Shown: piece after piece, positions 8,249-17,678 of the stretch
How positions within the stretch are numbered: the stretch's first letter is position 1
Layout: the number at the start of each line of letters is the position of its first letter
From: Pseudoxanthomonas sp. J31
GTDB taxonomy: Bacteria > Pseudomonadota > Gammaproteobacteria > Xanthomonadales > Xanthomonadaceae
Assembly (NCBI RefSeq): GCF_000510725.1
Contig: NZ_AZNZ01000009.1
Span: 1 to 64,000, forward strand
Length of the DNA: 64,000 nt
Reading direction: 5' to 3'
Translations under genes and position numbers: made by a program
Notes under the pieces: generated by a model
What the model saw: the letters and a program-made list of their open reading frames with translations, nothing else
What the model was told of the DNA's origin: nothing
The model's database searches: none

Positions 8249-8914
8249 TCACGCCAGCGGCGCGCGCGAACCGTGACGGCCGGCCGCCGGAGCGGCCTCC
8301 CCGGCGCCGGCCACCAGCGTCCTGGCAACCTCGTCCAGGCTGGCGACCGCGATCCCCGCCGCACGCTCGCCCGGCTCCGCCCCGGGGCCGCACAGCAGGA
8401 ACCGGCGGACGACCCCCGCAGCCGCGGCCGCCTCCATGTCCTTGGGCGTGTCGCCGACCATCACCGACCCGGCCGGATCCAGCCCGTGCCGGCCAATGGC
8501 CTCCAGCAGCATCCCCGGCTCCGGCTTGCGGCAGGCGCAGGCCACCTTGTACGCGCCCTGCCCCGCCTCCGGGTGGTGCGGGCAGTAATAGGTCGCCAGC
8601 AGCGGCGCGCCCTCCTCGGCGAAGCGCGCGTGCACCCAGCGCGTGTAGGCGCGGAACTGCTCCTCGTCGTAGTAGCCGCGGGCGATGCCGGCCTGGTTGG
8701 TGGCCACCACGAGCACGTAGCCGGCCGCGCGCGCGGCGCGCGCCAGCTCGAAGATCCCGGGGACCCACTCGGTGCGCCCGGGGGTATGCACGTAGCCGTG
8801 GTCGACGTTGACCACGCCGTCGCGGTCCAGGAACAGCGCCCGGTGCGGCCCGCCACCGACCAGCCCCGCCGCTTCCGGCGGCACCGTCACCACGGGCTCG
8901 CGGACCCCGCTCAC
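8249..8914 (-). CDS. gmhB: D-glycero-alpha-D-manno-heptose-1,7-bisphosphate 7-phosphatase
   Basis: The 221-residue HAD-family protein carries DRDGVVN (nucleophile D30 and acid/base D32), a VATNQAG motif, the CPHH...CACRKP zinc loop that is diagnostic of GmhB, and VGDTPKDMEAA as the distal acidic motif. GmhB removes the 7-phosphate of heptose bisphosphate. A GTG start at 8914 overlaps the hddC stop (GTGA, 8914-8911), so translation is coupled; the conserved part begins just after it and no better start was seen upstream. Together with gmhA, hddA and hddC it completes the pathway to GDP-D-glycero-alpha-D-manno-heptose. The C-terminal tail after about residue 190 is Ala/Gly rich and unconserved. 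Confidence 0.9.
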   Translation of the reverse strand: MSGVREPVVTVPPEAAGLVGGGPHRALFLDRDGVVNVDHGYVHTPGRTEWVPGIFELARAARAAGYVLVVATNQAGIARGYYDEEQFRAYTRWVHARFAEEGAPLLATYYCPHHPEAGQGAYKVACACRKPEPGMLLEAIGRHGLDPAGSVMVGDTPKDMEAAAAAGVVRRFLLCGPGAEPGERAAGIAVASLDEVARTLVAGAGEAAPAAGRHGSRAPLA

Positions 8915-9618
8915 GCCGCGCCTTCCCGGAACAGGTGCTGGGCGCGGACGTAGTCCTCCGGCACGCCGATGTCGATGAAATCCGCGGTGCGCTCGAACGC
9001 GGCCACCTGGCCGGACTCGCTCCATGGCCGCAGCACCAGCTCCTCGAACGACCAGGCGCCCTGCGGCGCGGGCAGCCGCGCGAACGCGGCCGCGTCCAGG
9101 AAATAGCTGCCGGCGTTGATCAGGCCAGGCCCGGCGCCACCCTTCTCGCGGAAGCCGACCACGCGCCCGCCGGCCACTTCGACCGCGCCGTAGCGCCCTA
9201 CGTCGTCCACCGCCGCCAGGGCGATGCCCAGCGCGCAGCCGTGCCCGCGGGTGGCCGCTTCCAGCGCGGCCGGGTCGTAGCGCAGGAAGGTGTCGCCATT
9301 GGCCAGGTGCACGCCGTCGCCCTGGGCCAGGGCCAGCGCTTGGCGGATGGCGCCGCCGGTGCCCAGCGGCGCGTCCTCCACCGAATAGGCGATCTCCATG
9401 CCCTGCCAGCGGCGCCCGACCGCGTCCTCGACCTGCGCGGCGCGATAGCCCGTGGCGAGGATCACCCGGCGCAGCCCGGCCGCCGCATAGGCGTCCAGCA
9501 GCCAGGCCAGGAACGGGCGGCCGGCCACCGGGGCCAGCGGCTTGGGCACGTCGCTGACCACCGCACGCAGGCGCGTGCCGAGGCCGCCGACCAGGACGAT
9601 CGCTTCCTCAGCGGCCAT
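8911..9618 (-). CDS. hddC: D-glycero-alpha-D-manno-heptose 1-phosphate guanylyltransferase
   Basis: The 235-residue protein is a single nucleotidyltransferase domain: the signature VLVGGLGTRLR with the following PKPLAPVAGRPFL segment, DAPLGTGGAIRQA, and NGDTFLRYD as the metal-binding acidic site. Its size and operon neighbours point to HddC, which joins GTP and D-glycero-alpha-D-manno-heptose 1-phosphate into GDP-heptose. It has no kinase domain, unlike HldE of the ADP-heptose route. It overlaps gmhA by 11 bases and gmhB by four. A relative using glucose or mannose 1-phosphate cannot be excluded from the fold alone, but GmhA, HddA and GmhB alongside make heptose the best reading. Confidence 0.87.
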   Translation of the reverse strand: MAAEEAIVLVGGLGTRLRAVVSDVPKPLAPVAGRPFLAWLLDAYAAAGLRRVILATGYRAAQVEDAVGRRWQGMEIAYSVEDAPLGTGGAIRQALALAQGDGVHLANGDTFLRYDPAALEAATRGHGCALGIALAAVDDVGRYGAVEVAGGRVVGFREKGGAGPGLINAGSYFLDAAAFARLPAPQGAWSFEELVLRPWSESGQVAAFERTADFIDIGVPEDYVRAQHLFREGAA

Positions 9619-10207
9619 CTTTGGGGAAGATCTCCGACTCGATCAGGGCGCACAGCAGGTGGCCGATGAACTCGTGGCCTTCCTGGATGCGCGGGGTCTC
9701 GTTCGATGGGACCTGGAAGCAGACGTCGCAACGGCCGGCCATGTCGCCGCCGCCCGCGCCAGTGAAGCCGATCACCTTCACGCCCTTGGCCTCGGCCGCG
9801 TCGAGCGCGCGCAGGATGTTCTTCGAGCGCCCGGAGGTGGAGATGGCGATGAACACGTCGCCCTCCTGGCCCAGCGCCTCGACCTGGCGGGCGAAGGTGT
9901 AGTCGTAGCCGTAGTCGTTGCCGATCGCGGTGAGGATCGAGGTGTCGGTGGTCAGCGCGATCGCCGGCAGGCCCGGGCGGTCGTAGTAGAAGCGGCTGAC
10001 CAGTTCGCCGGCCCAGTGCTGGGCGTCGGCGGCGCTGCCGCCGTTGCCGGCGAACAGCAGCTTCCTGCCTGCGCGCAGGGCGTCGACGCACAGCCGCACC
10101 GCCTGCGCGATCTGCTCGCGCAGCCGCGCGTCGGCGGCCATCGCGTTGAAGTTGGCCAGGGTCTTGTCGAACTCCGCCTGGACGAAGGTATTCAACCGAT
10201 TTTCCAT
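9608..10207 (-). CDS. gmhA: Sedoheptulose-7-phosphate isomerase
   Basis: The 199-residue protein is a one-domain SIS isomerase. LLFAGNGGSAADAQHWAGEL near residues 50-69 is the sugar-phosphate-binding loop of GmhA, followed by LTTDTSILTAIGNDYGYDYTFARQ and FIAISTSGRSKNI. A GHEFIGHLLCALIE segment closes the active site. It converts sedoheptulose 7-phosphate to D-glycero-D-manno-heptose 7-phosphate, the first committed step of heptose synthesis. Start at 10207 gives the conserved N-terminus [17 protein letters not shown] and overlaps the end of hddA by 16 bases. A GmhA for inner-core ADP-heptose may exist elsewhere in the genome. Confidence 0.93.
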   Translation of the reverse strand: MENRLNTFVQAEFDKTLANFNAMAADARLREQIAQAVRLCVDALRAGRKLLFAGNGGSAADAQHWAGELVSRFYYDRPGLPAIALTTDTSILTAIGNDYGYDYTFARQVEALGQEGDVFIAISTSGRSKNILRALDAAEAKGVKVIGFTGAGGGDMAGRCDVCFQVPSNETPRIQEGHEFIGHLLCALIESEIFPKDGR

Positions 10208-11220
10208 GAGGACGCTCCGTGCGGAGTGAAGTGGGTGTCGTAGACGGTGCCGCCGGCGCCGGACAGCGCGCGCACCAGGCGCACGCGTTCGGCCGGGTCG
10301 CACACGAACATCATGAAGCCGCCGCCGCCGGCGCCGGAGACCTTGGTGGCGAGGGCGCCGTTGGCGAAGGCCAGCGCCTCCAGTTCGTCGATCATCGGGT
10401 TGGTGATGCTGGATGCGCTCTGCTTCTTGGCTTCCCAGCCGGACTGCATGACCTGGGCGAAGCGCGCCAGGTCGCCGCGCAGCAGCGCCTCCTTCATCTG
10501 CACCGCCTCCTGCTTGAGCCGGTGCATCGCCTCCAGCGAATCGGTGCGGCCCTCCCGGATGTTGCGCGACTGCTCGTCGATGATCTTGGCCGAGGCCCGC
10601 GACACGCCGGTGAAGTACAGCACCAGGCTGGCCTCCAGCTCGTTCCAGATCCATTCCTTGATCCGCAGCGGGTTCACGATGACCCGGTCGCCGGCGTAGA
10701 ACTCCATGAAGTTGAAGCCACCGAACGCCGCCGCGTACTGGTCCTGCTTGCCGCCGGCCAGGGCCAGGTCCTTGCGCTCGATGTCATAGGCGATCTGCGC
10801 GATCTCGTACTCGCCCAGGGCCAGGCTGAAATACTCGTTGAACGCGGTGACCAGGGCCACGACCATGGTCGAGGACGAGCCCAGGCCGGATCCGGGCGGG
10901 GCGTCCGAATGCGCGCGGATGCGCAGCGCCGGGCGGCGCCCGCCGAGCAGGCGGTCGGCCACGTGCAGGTACACGCCGCGCATCAGCTGCTGCGGGCCCG
11001 GCGAGCGGTCCACCTCCTCCGGGTCGAGCACCTGCACCGAACCGGCGTCGAGCGCATGCAGTTCGAGCTTGCCGGTCGGGGAACGGTCGAGGGTGGCGTA
11101 CGCGAACTTGTCGATGGTGACGTTCATGACGAAACCACCGTGCTGCTCGCTGTACGGCGAGACGTCGGTGCCACCGCCGGCCAGGCCCAGGCGCAGCGGC
11201 GCGCGGGAACGGATGATCAT
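10192..11220 (-). CDS. hddA: D-glycero-alpha-D-manno-heptose-7-phosphate kinase (GHMP kinase)
   Basis: The 342-residue protein is a GHMP-family kinase. It starts with [22 protein letters not shown], the substrate-binding N-terminus typical of HddA, has the ATP-binding [16 protein letters not shown] motif near residue 110 and the C-terminal [11 protein letters not shown] motif. HddA phosphorylates C1 of D-glycero-D-manno-heptose 7-phosphate in the alpha configuration, which separates the GDP-heptose route from the ADP-heptose route of LPS inner core. Its ATG overlaps the stop of the giant glycosyltransferase gene (ATGA, 11220-11217). Fucokinase-type relatives share the fold; the surrounding gmhA/gmhB/hddC decide the assignment. 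Confidence 0.9.
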   Translation of the reverse strand: MIIRSRAPLRLGLAGGGTDVSPYSEQHGGFVMNVTIDKFAYATLDRSPTGKLELHALDAGSVQVLDPEEVDRSPGPQQLMRGVYLHVADRLLGGRRPALRIRAHSDAPPGSGLGSSSTMVVALVTAFNEYFSLALGEYEIAQIAYDIERKDLALAGGKQDQYAAAFGGFNFMEFYAGDRVIVNPLRIKEWIWNELEASLVLYFTGVSRASAKIIDEQSRNIREGRTDSLEAMHRLKQEAVQMKEALLRGDLARFAQVMQSGWEAKKQSASSITNPMIDELEALAFANGALATKVSGAGGGGFMMFVCDPAERVRLVRALSGAGGTVYDTHFTPHGASSWKIG

Positions 11221-14200
11221 GCCCGGTTTTCCTTGTCGCGATTGGTCGAAAGCGCGTCCAGCAGCTGCGCGGTCAGCGCCTGGCGCGAGAACAGCGAACG
11301 GGCCAGGCGCGCGCCCTCGCGCGAGCGCCGGCGCCACAGGCCGTCGTCGGCCAGCAGGCGGGCGATGGCCTCGGCCAGTTCCACGGCGTCGTCGGCCACG
11401 GCGGCCACCTGTTCCAGGCCCGGCAGGCCCTGGGCACCCACGGAGGTCGTCGCCAGCGGCAATCCGTTCTGCAGCGCCTCCACCACCTTGCCCTTCACCC
11501 CGGCGCCGTAGCGCAGCGGCACCACCGCCACCCGCGCCTGGCGGTAGCGGCGGCAAAGTTCGGCGTCGCTCACGTAGCCGGTGACCTCGACCTGGCGCCC
11601 GGCCAGGCCCTTGACCACGTCGGTGGGATTGGAGCCGACCAGCGACAGCGTCAGCTGCGGATGTTCGCGCCACAGCCGCGGCATCACTTCCTGGACCAGC
11701 CACAGCGCGGCGTCGACGTTGGGCGAATGCGCGAAGCCGGCGACGAACACCAGCCCCGAACGCCCGTCCGGCTCGGCGTCGTCGACGAAGTGGTCGAAGG
11801 CATACGGCGAGATGGCGCGGACCGGGGTTCCGGGCGCCAGCGCCGCGACCTCGTCGGCCTCCTCCTGCGACGGGTAGAGGACGATGTCCGCCCCCTGCCA
11901 CAGTTGCCGTTCCAGCGCCTCGATGCGGCGCGCCTCGTGGCGCAGGTCATCGCGCCCGGCCACGTCCGCCTCGCGCGCCAGGCGGCGGAAATGCAGGTCG
12001 TGCCCGTAATAGGCCACCGGCACCCCCGGCGCCTGCTTGCGCAGCGCCTGCAGGTAGGGCAGCGAGATGTGCGGCCGCGACAGCAGCACCGCGTCCAGCC
12101 CGGCCCCGCACTCGCGCAGGTAGTCGGCGAAGCCGCCCATGCGCCGGCTGCCGTAGATCACCTCCACCCCGCGCCGCTGCAGCGGCGGCGTATACACCGG
12201 ATCCTGGTGCAGGTTGTCCGGCCAGAACTTGACCACCCAGCCGGCGGCCAGCAGGGAATCGATGAAGGCCACCATCGTGCGCGAGCCGGCGTCGCGGTCC
12301 GGCTGCGGCACGTAGTGGTCGACGATCAGCACGACCTTGCGGCCCCAGGCGCGGTCGCGCGCCCGCATCACCTGCTCGCCGTTGGGGTAGTGCGCCGCCA
12401 GTTCCGCCTCCCAGCGCCGGCGCAGCTTCTCCTGGTTGGCGACCTGGTAGGCCTTCACGCCACCGGAGGTGTCGGTGCCGTGGGAGATGCCCTCGAAGTG
12501 CACCACGGTGGAGAACGGGGTGTAGTAGACCTCGCGCCCGGACTGCCGCACCTTGAACGCCAGGTCCGAGTCCTCGCAGTACGCCGGGCAATAGTGCTCG
12601 TCGAACCCGCCCAGCTCGCGGAACAGGGCCAGCGGCAACAGGATGCTCGCGCCGGAGCAGTAGTCGGCCGGGCGCACATAGTTGAACTCGTGCTCGCCCG
12701 GGTCGCGCAGGCGGCCGTAGTTCCAGGCCGAGCCGTCGCGCCAGACGATGCCGCCGGCCTCCTGCAGGCGGCCATCGGGGTACACCAGGCGCGAGCCGGC
12801 CATGCCGGCGTCCGGATGGTCGGCGAACACGTCCAGCAGGCCGTCCAGCCAGCCGGGCATCACCTGGGTGTCGTTGTTGAGGAAGCACACGTACTCGCCG
12901 CGCGCCAGTTCGGCCGCGGCGTTGCAGGAACGGATGAAACCGAGGTTCTGCGGATGCTCGTGGTAGCGCAGCCCCGGCACCCCGGCCAGGCGTCCGATCT
13001 CGGTGTCGCCGGAGGCGTCCTCGGCGACGATGATCTCGTAGGGCACGCGCGGCGCCGACTCGACGATCGAGCGCACCGCCGCGGCGGTGTAGCCCAGGTT
13101 GCCGTAGGCCGGGATCACCACCGAGACCCTGGGCGCCTCGAACTGCGGCACCACCAGGCCGTCGAGCAGGCGCTCCACGTCCTTGACGGCGGGAACCACG
13201 AAGGCGGAGGCGCGCTGGCGCTCGAGCCTGGCCTGCAGCCAGCGGCGGGCGGGAGCGGCCAGCGGCGCCAGCAGCGGATGCGAAGCCAGGCCGCGGCCGC
13301 GCAGGGAGGCAGCCACGGAGTCCCAGTCGCCATGCAGCAAGCGCCCGGCCAGGCGCAGCGGCCTGGTGATGCGCCAGGAGCGCGAGCGGGTGATCACCGC
13401 CAGCTGCTGCTCCAGCTCGCGCACGCGCTGCAGGTGCTGTTCGGCATCGCAGCTGCGCGCCTGCAGTTCCGCGGCACGCGCCTGCAGCTCGGCGGCACGC
13501 ACCTGCGCCTCGTCCAGCCGCGCCTGCAGCTTGGTGGTCCGCGCTTGCAGCTCGCGGTTGCCGGCCTCCAGCTCTTCCGCGTGGTGCCGCAGTTCCCCGC
13601 TGCCCTGGAGCTCGCGCTCCCTGTCGGCCAGCGCTTTGTCCAGCGAGTGCGCCCAGGCTGCGACCTTCTCGTGGTCGGCTTCCAGCTGGGCATAGACGCA
13701 GCGCAGGTGTTCCAGGTCGGCGCCCTGGGCAAGGGCGCGTTCGACCGCGGCGCCGGCGGCGCCCTCCACCGTCGCGAACGGCGCGCGGTGCAACCGCGCC
13801 GCCTCCAGTTCCGCGCGCGTGGTGCCCTCGCGGCCGGCCACGGCGCGCTGGAAGCCGGACTCCAGCTCCAGGTAGGCCTGCAGCCGCTGCGCGGAAAGTT
13901 CGAAGCCCGCGCCGGCGGTGGCCATCAACCGGGTGATGAAGGCCAGGAACGAAAGCTCGCCCTCGTCGTGCGGCCGCGCCACCGGCGGGCAGGCGGACAG
14001 GGTCTCGAACAGGCCACGGAACACGAGGTAGCCGAGCGGCACCCCACCCTCGCGCGCCCATTCATGGTCGATGAAGCGCGCCGTGCCGTCGCCGGCCAGG
14101 ATCAGGTTGTGCGGGAGCAGGTCGATGCTGCTGCCGGGCAGCACCAGGTCGGCATTCCAGTGCGCGGCGCTGCTGCCGGCCACGCCGGCGGATGCGCATA

Positions 14201-15482
14201 CCTGCTCCATCCAGCCTTGCAGCCAGTCGCCGCAGTCCGCCGCGCGCCAACCGTCGCGCCGCAGCCGCCGGTAGAGCGAAGAGCTCCACGCTTCGCCGGC
14301 CACGTACGGCTCGCTGGCCGGGTGGAAGCGCAACGGCGCGCCGTCCTCACCGGCGTCCGGGGCCAGCGCGCGGCGCACCACCATCGGGCCTTCCGCTGCG
14401 CGGACGAAGGCCGCCTCCTTGCAGTAGGCCGGGCGGCGGTCGACCGAATAGTGGTACGCGGATCGGTCGGCGTTGTCGTCGCCGTACACATGCCCCTGGG
14501 CGTCGACCCGGGCCACCACGAGGAACGAATTGGCCATGTCCACCAGCAGGCCGTTCTCGGCCAGCACCCGCCAGGTGCGGTCGAGCGGGAACAGGGGCAG
14601 GCCCTCCAGGCTGGCGTCGCGCGCGACCGATGCCTCGGCCAGCGCCGCGCCGCCGTCGAACCCGGGCATGGCGTCGTCGCCCTCGGACAGCAACACCGAG
14701 CTGGGCAGCTTGTAGTCCGGCAGCGGCACGGCGAAGCCGGTGCGCGCGAAACCGGCCTGGTGCAGCATCGCCTCCAGTTCGGCGCGGCCCCAGGTGCGCG
14801 GGCCATGGGCCTCGTACAGGTCGCCGATGCCGAGCATGGGCCGGCCCAGGTGGTCCTCGGGCGCACCGGCGAAGTACTTCAGGCCCAGCTTGTTCTCGAT
14901 GGCCAGCAGCAGCGCGCCGCCCGGGCGCAGCATGCCCCTGGCCAGCCGCAGCCAGTGCAGCGCCGCGTCCGGGCGCTCGCAGAAGCGGTGGGCGTACTCG
15001 AGCACGCCAATGAGGGTGATCGCGTCGAAGGTCTCGCCGGTCCGGGCGAACGATTCCAGCTCGTCCACCACCACCTTCACCGACGCCAGCCCGCGGCAGC
15101 GCGCCGCGGCCACCCGTGCGCGCTGCGCCGAGGGCTCCAGCGCCACGACCTCGGCCGCGGTCTCGCCCAGGTAGCGGGTGACCGCGCCGCAGCCGGCGCC
15201 GATCTCCAGCACCCGTCCGCGCAGCAGGCCGGCGAATGGGCGCAGCAGGTTGGCGCGGCGCGGGCTGAAGTAGTACATCGTCGGCCAGTCGTGGATCCTG
15301 CGGGCCAGCTCGGGCGACAGCGCCGAGCGGTCCGTGCAGGCTTCCACTGCCTGCAAAAGCGCCTGCTCCACCTGGTCTCCGTCGCTGTAACCCCAGGAGA
15401 CGGGCGTTCCCTCGCGCATCCACAGCCCGCTCGCCTCGTCGCGCGCGTAGGACGGAGGGACCGGATTCTCGTGATTCATCAT
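11217..15482 (-). CDS. Five-part fusion: methyltransferase, APH/WbdD-like kinase, coiled coil, GT2 and GT4 glycosyltransferase
   Basis: The 1421-residue protein has, in order: a class I SAM methyltransferase (about 30-250; VLEIGAGCG at 91-99 binds SAM); a kinase-like domain (about 340-510) whose D454-LLPH-N459 and D472 in FIDHEW reproduce the spacing of the catalytic loop and metal Asp of aminoglycoside-phosphotransferase-type kinases; a long coiled coil (about 586-700, heptads such as AAELQAR); an [11 protein letters not shown] linker; a GT2 domain (about 780-1010, [10 protein letters not shown] and FLNNDT); and a GT4-like domain (about 1048-1405, [33 protein letters not shown]). The first three parts copy the order of WbdD, the chain-terminating kinase/methyltransferase of E. 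coli O9a. It probably extends and caps the O-polysaccharide. ATG 15482 overlaps the wzt stop in ATGA; an ATG at 15479 is adjacent. Confidence 0.85.
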   Translation of the reverse strand: MMNHENPVPPSYARDEASGLWMREGTPVSWGYSDGDQVEQALLQAVEACTDRSALSPELARRIHDWPTMYYFSPRRANLLRPFAGLLRGRVLEIGAGCGAVTRYLGETAAEVVALEPSAQRARVAAARCRGLASVKVVVDELESFARTGETFDAITLIGVLEYAHRFCERPDAALHWLRLARGMLRPGGALLLAIENKLGLKYFAGAPEDHLGRPMLGIGDLYEAHGPRTWGRAELEAMLHQAGFARTGFAVPLPDYKLPSSVLLSEGDDAMPGFDGGAALAEASVARDASLEGLPLFPLDRTWRVLAENGLLVDMANSFLVVARVDAQGHVYGDDNADRSAYHYSVDRRPAYCKEAAFVRAAEGPMVVRRALAPDAGEDGAPLRFHPASEPYVAGEAWSSSLYRRLRRDGWRAADCGDWLQGWMEQVCASAGVAGSSAAHWNADLVLPGSSIDLLPHNLILAGDGTARFIDHEWAREGGVPLGYLVFRGLFETLSACPPVARPHDEGELSFLAFITRLMATAGAGFELSAQRLQAYLELESGFQRAVAGREGTTRAELEAARLHRAPFATVEGAAGAAVERALAQGADLEHLRCVYAQLEADHEKVAAWAHSLDKALADRERELQGSGELRHHAEELEAGNRELQARTTKLQARLDEAQVRAAELQARAAELQARSCDAEQHLQRVRELEQQLAVITRSRSWRITRPLRLAGRLLHGDWDSVAASLRGRGLASHPLLAPLAAPARRWLQARLERQRASAFVVPAVKDVERLLDGLVVPQFEAPRVSVVIPAYGNLGYTAAAVRSIVESAPRVPYEIIVAEDASGDTEIGRLAGVPGLRYHEHPQNLGFIRSCNAAAELARGEYVCFLNNDTQVMPGWLDGLLDVFADHPDAGMAGSRLVYPDGRLQEAGGIVWRDGSAWNYGRLRDPGEHEFNYVRPADYCSGASILLPLALFRELGGFDEHYCPAYCEDSDLAFKVRQSGREVYYTPFSTVVHFEGISHGTDTSGGVKAYQVANQEKLRRRWEAELAAHYPNGEQVMRARDRAWGRKVVLIVDHYVPQPDRDAGSRTMVAFIDSLLAAGWVVKFWPDNLHQDPVYTPPLQRRGVEVIYGSRRMGGFADYLRECGAGLDAVLLSRPHISLPYLQALRKQAPGVPVAYYGHDLHFRRLAREADVAGRDDLRHEARRIEALERQLWQGADIVLYPSQEEADEVAALAPGTPVRAISPYAFDHFVDDAEPDGRSGLVFVAGFAHSPNVDAALWLVQEVMPRLWREHPQLTLSLVGSNPTDVVKGLAGRQVEVTGYVSDAELCRRYRQARVAVVPLRYGAGVKGKVVEALQNGLPLATTSVGAQGLPGLEQVAAVADDAVELAEAIARLLADDGLWRRRSREGARLARSLFSRQALTAQLLDALSTNRDKENRA

Positions 15483-16837
15483 AGGACCTGGAGTTCGGCC
15501 TTCAGATCGGTGATACCCAGGAACGCGTCGGACGACTCGACGCACAGGTGGACCGAGTCATAGCGGCGGTCGTGCGGCACCACCTCGCCATTGCCGTCGC
15601 GGCTGGCGATGCCGAAGGAAAGGAAGTAGTCGCCCGGCGCGCAGTTGAGTTCGAAGCTGCACGCGACCACGCCGTCGCCGGCCGCCAGCGCGTCGCCCAT
15701 CCCGGCCATCTCGCTGTTGGTGCCGTACACCGTCAGCCCCTCCTTGGTCTTGAGGGTGATGCCGAAGATCGGCCGCACCACCGGCGCGTGCAGGCGGTAG
15801 CGCACGTAGCAGTCGACCCGGGTGCGGGCGCGCACCTGCTGCGGGTAGGTCTCGCCCGCGGCGAACACGGCGAAGTCGGTGATCTCGGCGCGGCGGTCAC
15901 CCCAACGGTGCTCGTACGGGTTGTACAGCGGGCGGGTGGCGAACAGCGGATCGGCGCGGGTGGCGAATTCCGGGTCCAGCGCCTGCAGCTGCTCCGGCAG
16001 GCCCGCCTCGCGTCCGGTGCCGGCCGCCGGGGCGGCCTCCGCCGCGCCGCCGGCGGCAGCGGCGGGCTTGCGCCCGTAGAGCAGGTCCAGGTAGCGGTTG
16101 ACGATCGGCCGCGGCTCGCCTTCGTCCAGCTTGTGGCCGCGGTCGAGCAGCACCGCGCGGTCGCAATGGGTGACCACCTGCTCGGTGGAATGGGTCACCA
16201 GCAGGATCGAGGTGCCGCGCTCGCGTAGCGCCTTCAGGCGCGCGAAGCACTTGGCCTGGAAGCGGGCGTCGCCCACGGCCAGCGCCTCGTCCACGATCAG
16301 CACGTCCGGGTCGATCTGCGCCTGCACCGCGAAGGCCAGGCGCACGACCATGCCGCTGGAGTAGGTCTTCACCGGCTGGCGCACGAACTCGCCGATGTCG
16401 GCGAAGGCGAGGATGTCGTCGAGCTTGGCGTCGACCTCCTCGCGGCGCATGCCCAGCAGCGAGGCGTTGAGGTAGACGTTCTCCAGGCCGGTGAACTCCG
16501 GGTTGAAGCCCGAGCCCAGCTCCAGCAGCGCGGCCACCCGCCCGTCCACCGCGATCCGCCCCGAGGTCGGGGCCAGGGTGCCGGTGATGATCTGCAGGAG
16601 GGTGGACTTGCCGGAGCCGTTGCGCCCGATCAGGGCCACGCACTCGCCCTTGCGCACCTGCAGCGAGACGTCGCGCAGCGCCCAGAACTCGCTGTAGTAG
16701 CGACGCGGGCTGCCGCGGGTCAGGCGCGCCATGCCCGAGGCCAGCATCTGCCGCAGGCGGTCGGCCGGACGGTCGTAGATGGCGTAGCACTTGGACACGC
16801 CATCGGCCCGGATGGAAAGGTTCGCGTCAGATGACAT
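15479..16837 (-). CDS. wzt: O-antigen ABC exporter ATPase with C-terminal glycan-binding domain
   Basis: The 452-residue protein has a complete ABC ATPase domain: Walker [10 protein letters not shown] at 71-79, signature YSSGM near 159-163 and Walker [13 protein letters not shown] near 179-190. After an Ala/Gly/Pro-rich linker (about 255-285) comes an extra C-terminal domain of about 160 residues with a beta-rich look ([37 protein letters not shown]). This is the layout of Wzt proteins whose C-terminal domain recognises the modified non-reducing end of the O-chain, as known for E. coli O9a. It overlaps wzm by 11 bases and the giant fusion gene by four. It energises export of undecaprenyl-linked O-polysaccharide. 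Confidence 0.93.
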   Translation of the reverse strand: MSSDANLSIRADGVSKCYAIYDRPADRLRQMLASGMARLTRGSPRRYYSEFWALRDVSLQVRKGECVALIGRNGSGKSTLLQIITGTLAPTSGRIAVDGRVAALLELGSGFNPEFTGLENVYLNASLLGMRREEVDAKLDDILAFADIGEFVRQPVKTYSSGMVVRLAFAVQAQIDPDVLIVDEALAVGDARFQAKCFARLKALRERGTSILLVTHSTEQVVTHCDRAVLLDRGHKLDEGEPRPIVNRYLDLLYGRKPAAAAGGAAEAAPAAGTGREAGLPEQLQALDPEFATRADPLFATRPLYNPYEHRWGDRRAEITDFAVFAAGETYPQQVRARTRVDCYVRYRLHAPVVRPIFGITLKTKEGLTVYGTNSEMAGMGDALAAGDGVVACSFELNCAPGDYFLSFGIASRDGNGEVVPHDRRYDSVHLCVESSDAFLGITDLKAELQVL

Positions 16838-17678
16838 CGGCGAAACCCTTCCTGGTGAGCTGGAACGCCAGCCAGCCCAGCCACGCCGTGGCCAGCGCCA
16901 CGACCAGGTAGGCCAGCGCCAGCCTCCAGTCGGGCAGCCGCCCCCACAGCAGCAGGTTGTGCGCCGTTTCCACGATGTAGCTCAGCGGATTGAGCAGCAG
17001 CACCCAGCGGTATTCCTCCGGGAGCATGGTGCGCGGGTAGAAGATCGGCGCCAGGAACACCAGCGCGGTGGACAGCACGGTGACGAACTGCAGCAGGTCG
17101 CGGAAGTAAACGCCCATGGCCGCGAGGAACCAGGTCAGGCCGGCCACCATCGGCACGAACAGCACGAACACCAGCGGCAGCAGCAGCGCGGTGGCCGGCA
17201 GGTGGGTGCCGGTGGCCACCATCGCCAGCAGCAGCACCGCCACGCCGACGCAGGCGTGGAACAGCGAGGTGCCAACCGCCACCCAGGCCAGCACGTCCAG
17301 CGGGAACACCACCTTCTTGACGTAGTTGGGGTTGGACACCACCAAGGCCGGCGCGCGGTTGAGGCACTCGGTGAAGAAGTTGGCGAAGATCAGGCCAACG
17401 AACAGCACGATCGGGAAGGCGACGTTCCCGGTCTGCGCCGCGGTCCAGCGCGCCTGGAAGATGTAGCCAAAAACGAACGAGTAGACCGCCAGCATCAGCA
17501 GCGGGGTGAGGAAGGCCCACAACTTGCCGCCCATGGCGCCGCGGTAGCGCCCGGCCACGTCGCGCCGCACCAGGTCCAGGATCAGCCGGCCGTGGGCGGC
17601 GAAACCGAGGTAGGGCGCGAGCGGGTTGAGGAGACGCGCCGTCGGGAGCCGGGCCCCGACGGCATGCCAGGGGCTCAT
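16827..17678 (-). CDS. wzm: O-antigen ABC exporter permease
   Basis: The 283-residue ABC-2 type permease has about six membrane segments. YLGFAAHGRLILDLVRRDVAGRYRGAMGGKLWAFLTPL is the amphipathic N-terminal part conserved in Wzm proteins, and VFLAPIFYPRTMLPEEYR with LLNPLSYIVETAH is the family's C-terminal half. It forms the channel for O-polysaccharide export with Wzt. Its ATG overlaps the metB stop (ATGA, 17678-17675), and its end overlaps wzt by 11 bases, so translation is coupled through the whole string. Confidence 0.93.
   Translation of the reverse strand: MSPWHAVGARLPTARLLNPLAPYLGFAAHGRLILDLVRRDVAGRYRGAMGGKLWAFLTPLLMLAVYSFVFGYIFQARWTAAQTGNVAFPIVLFVGLIFANFFTECLNRAPALVVSNPNYVKKVVFPLDVLAWVAVGTSLFHACVGVAVLLLAMVATGTHLPATALLLPLVFVLFVPMVAGLTWFLAAMGVYFRDLLQFVTVLSTALVFLAPIFYPRTMLPEEYRWVLLLNPLSYIVETAHNLLLWGRLPDWRLALAYLVVALATAWLGWLAFQLTRKGFADVI

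Noticed and set aside
5825-8953. Long plus-strand open frame across the GT-C, lipoprotein and gmhB genes
   Set aside because: Low-complexity translation crossing three well-supported genes and two intergenic gaps.
11661-15563. Very long open frame on the plus strand opposite the giant glycosyltransferase
   Set aside because: It is a shadow of the minus-strand gene: Gln/Arg/Ala/Gly-rich, no domain, no ribosome site. In this GC-rich DNA, antisense frames stay open by codon bias.
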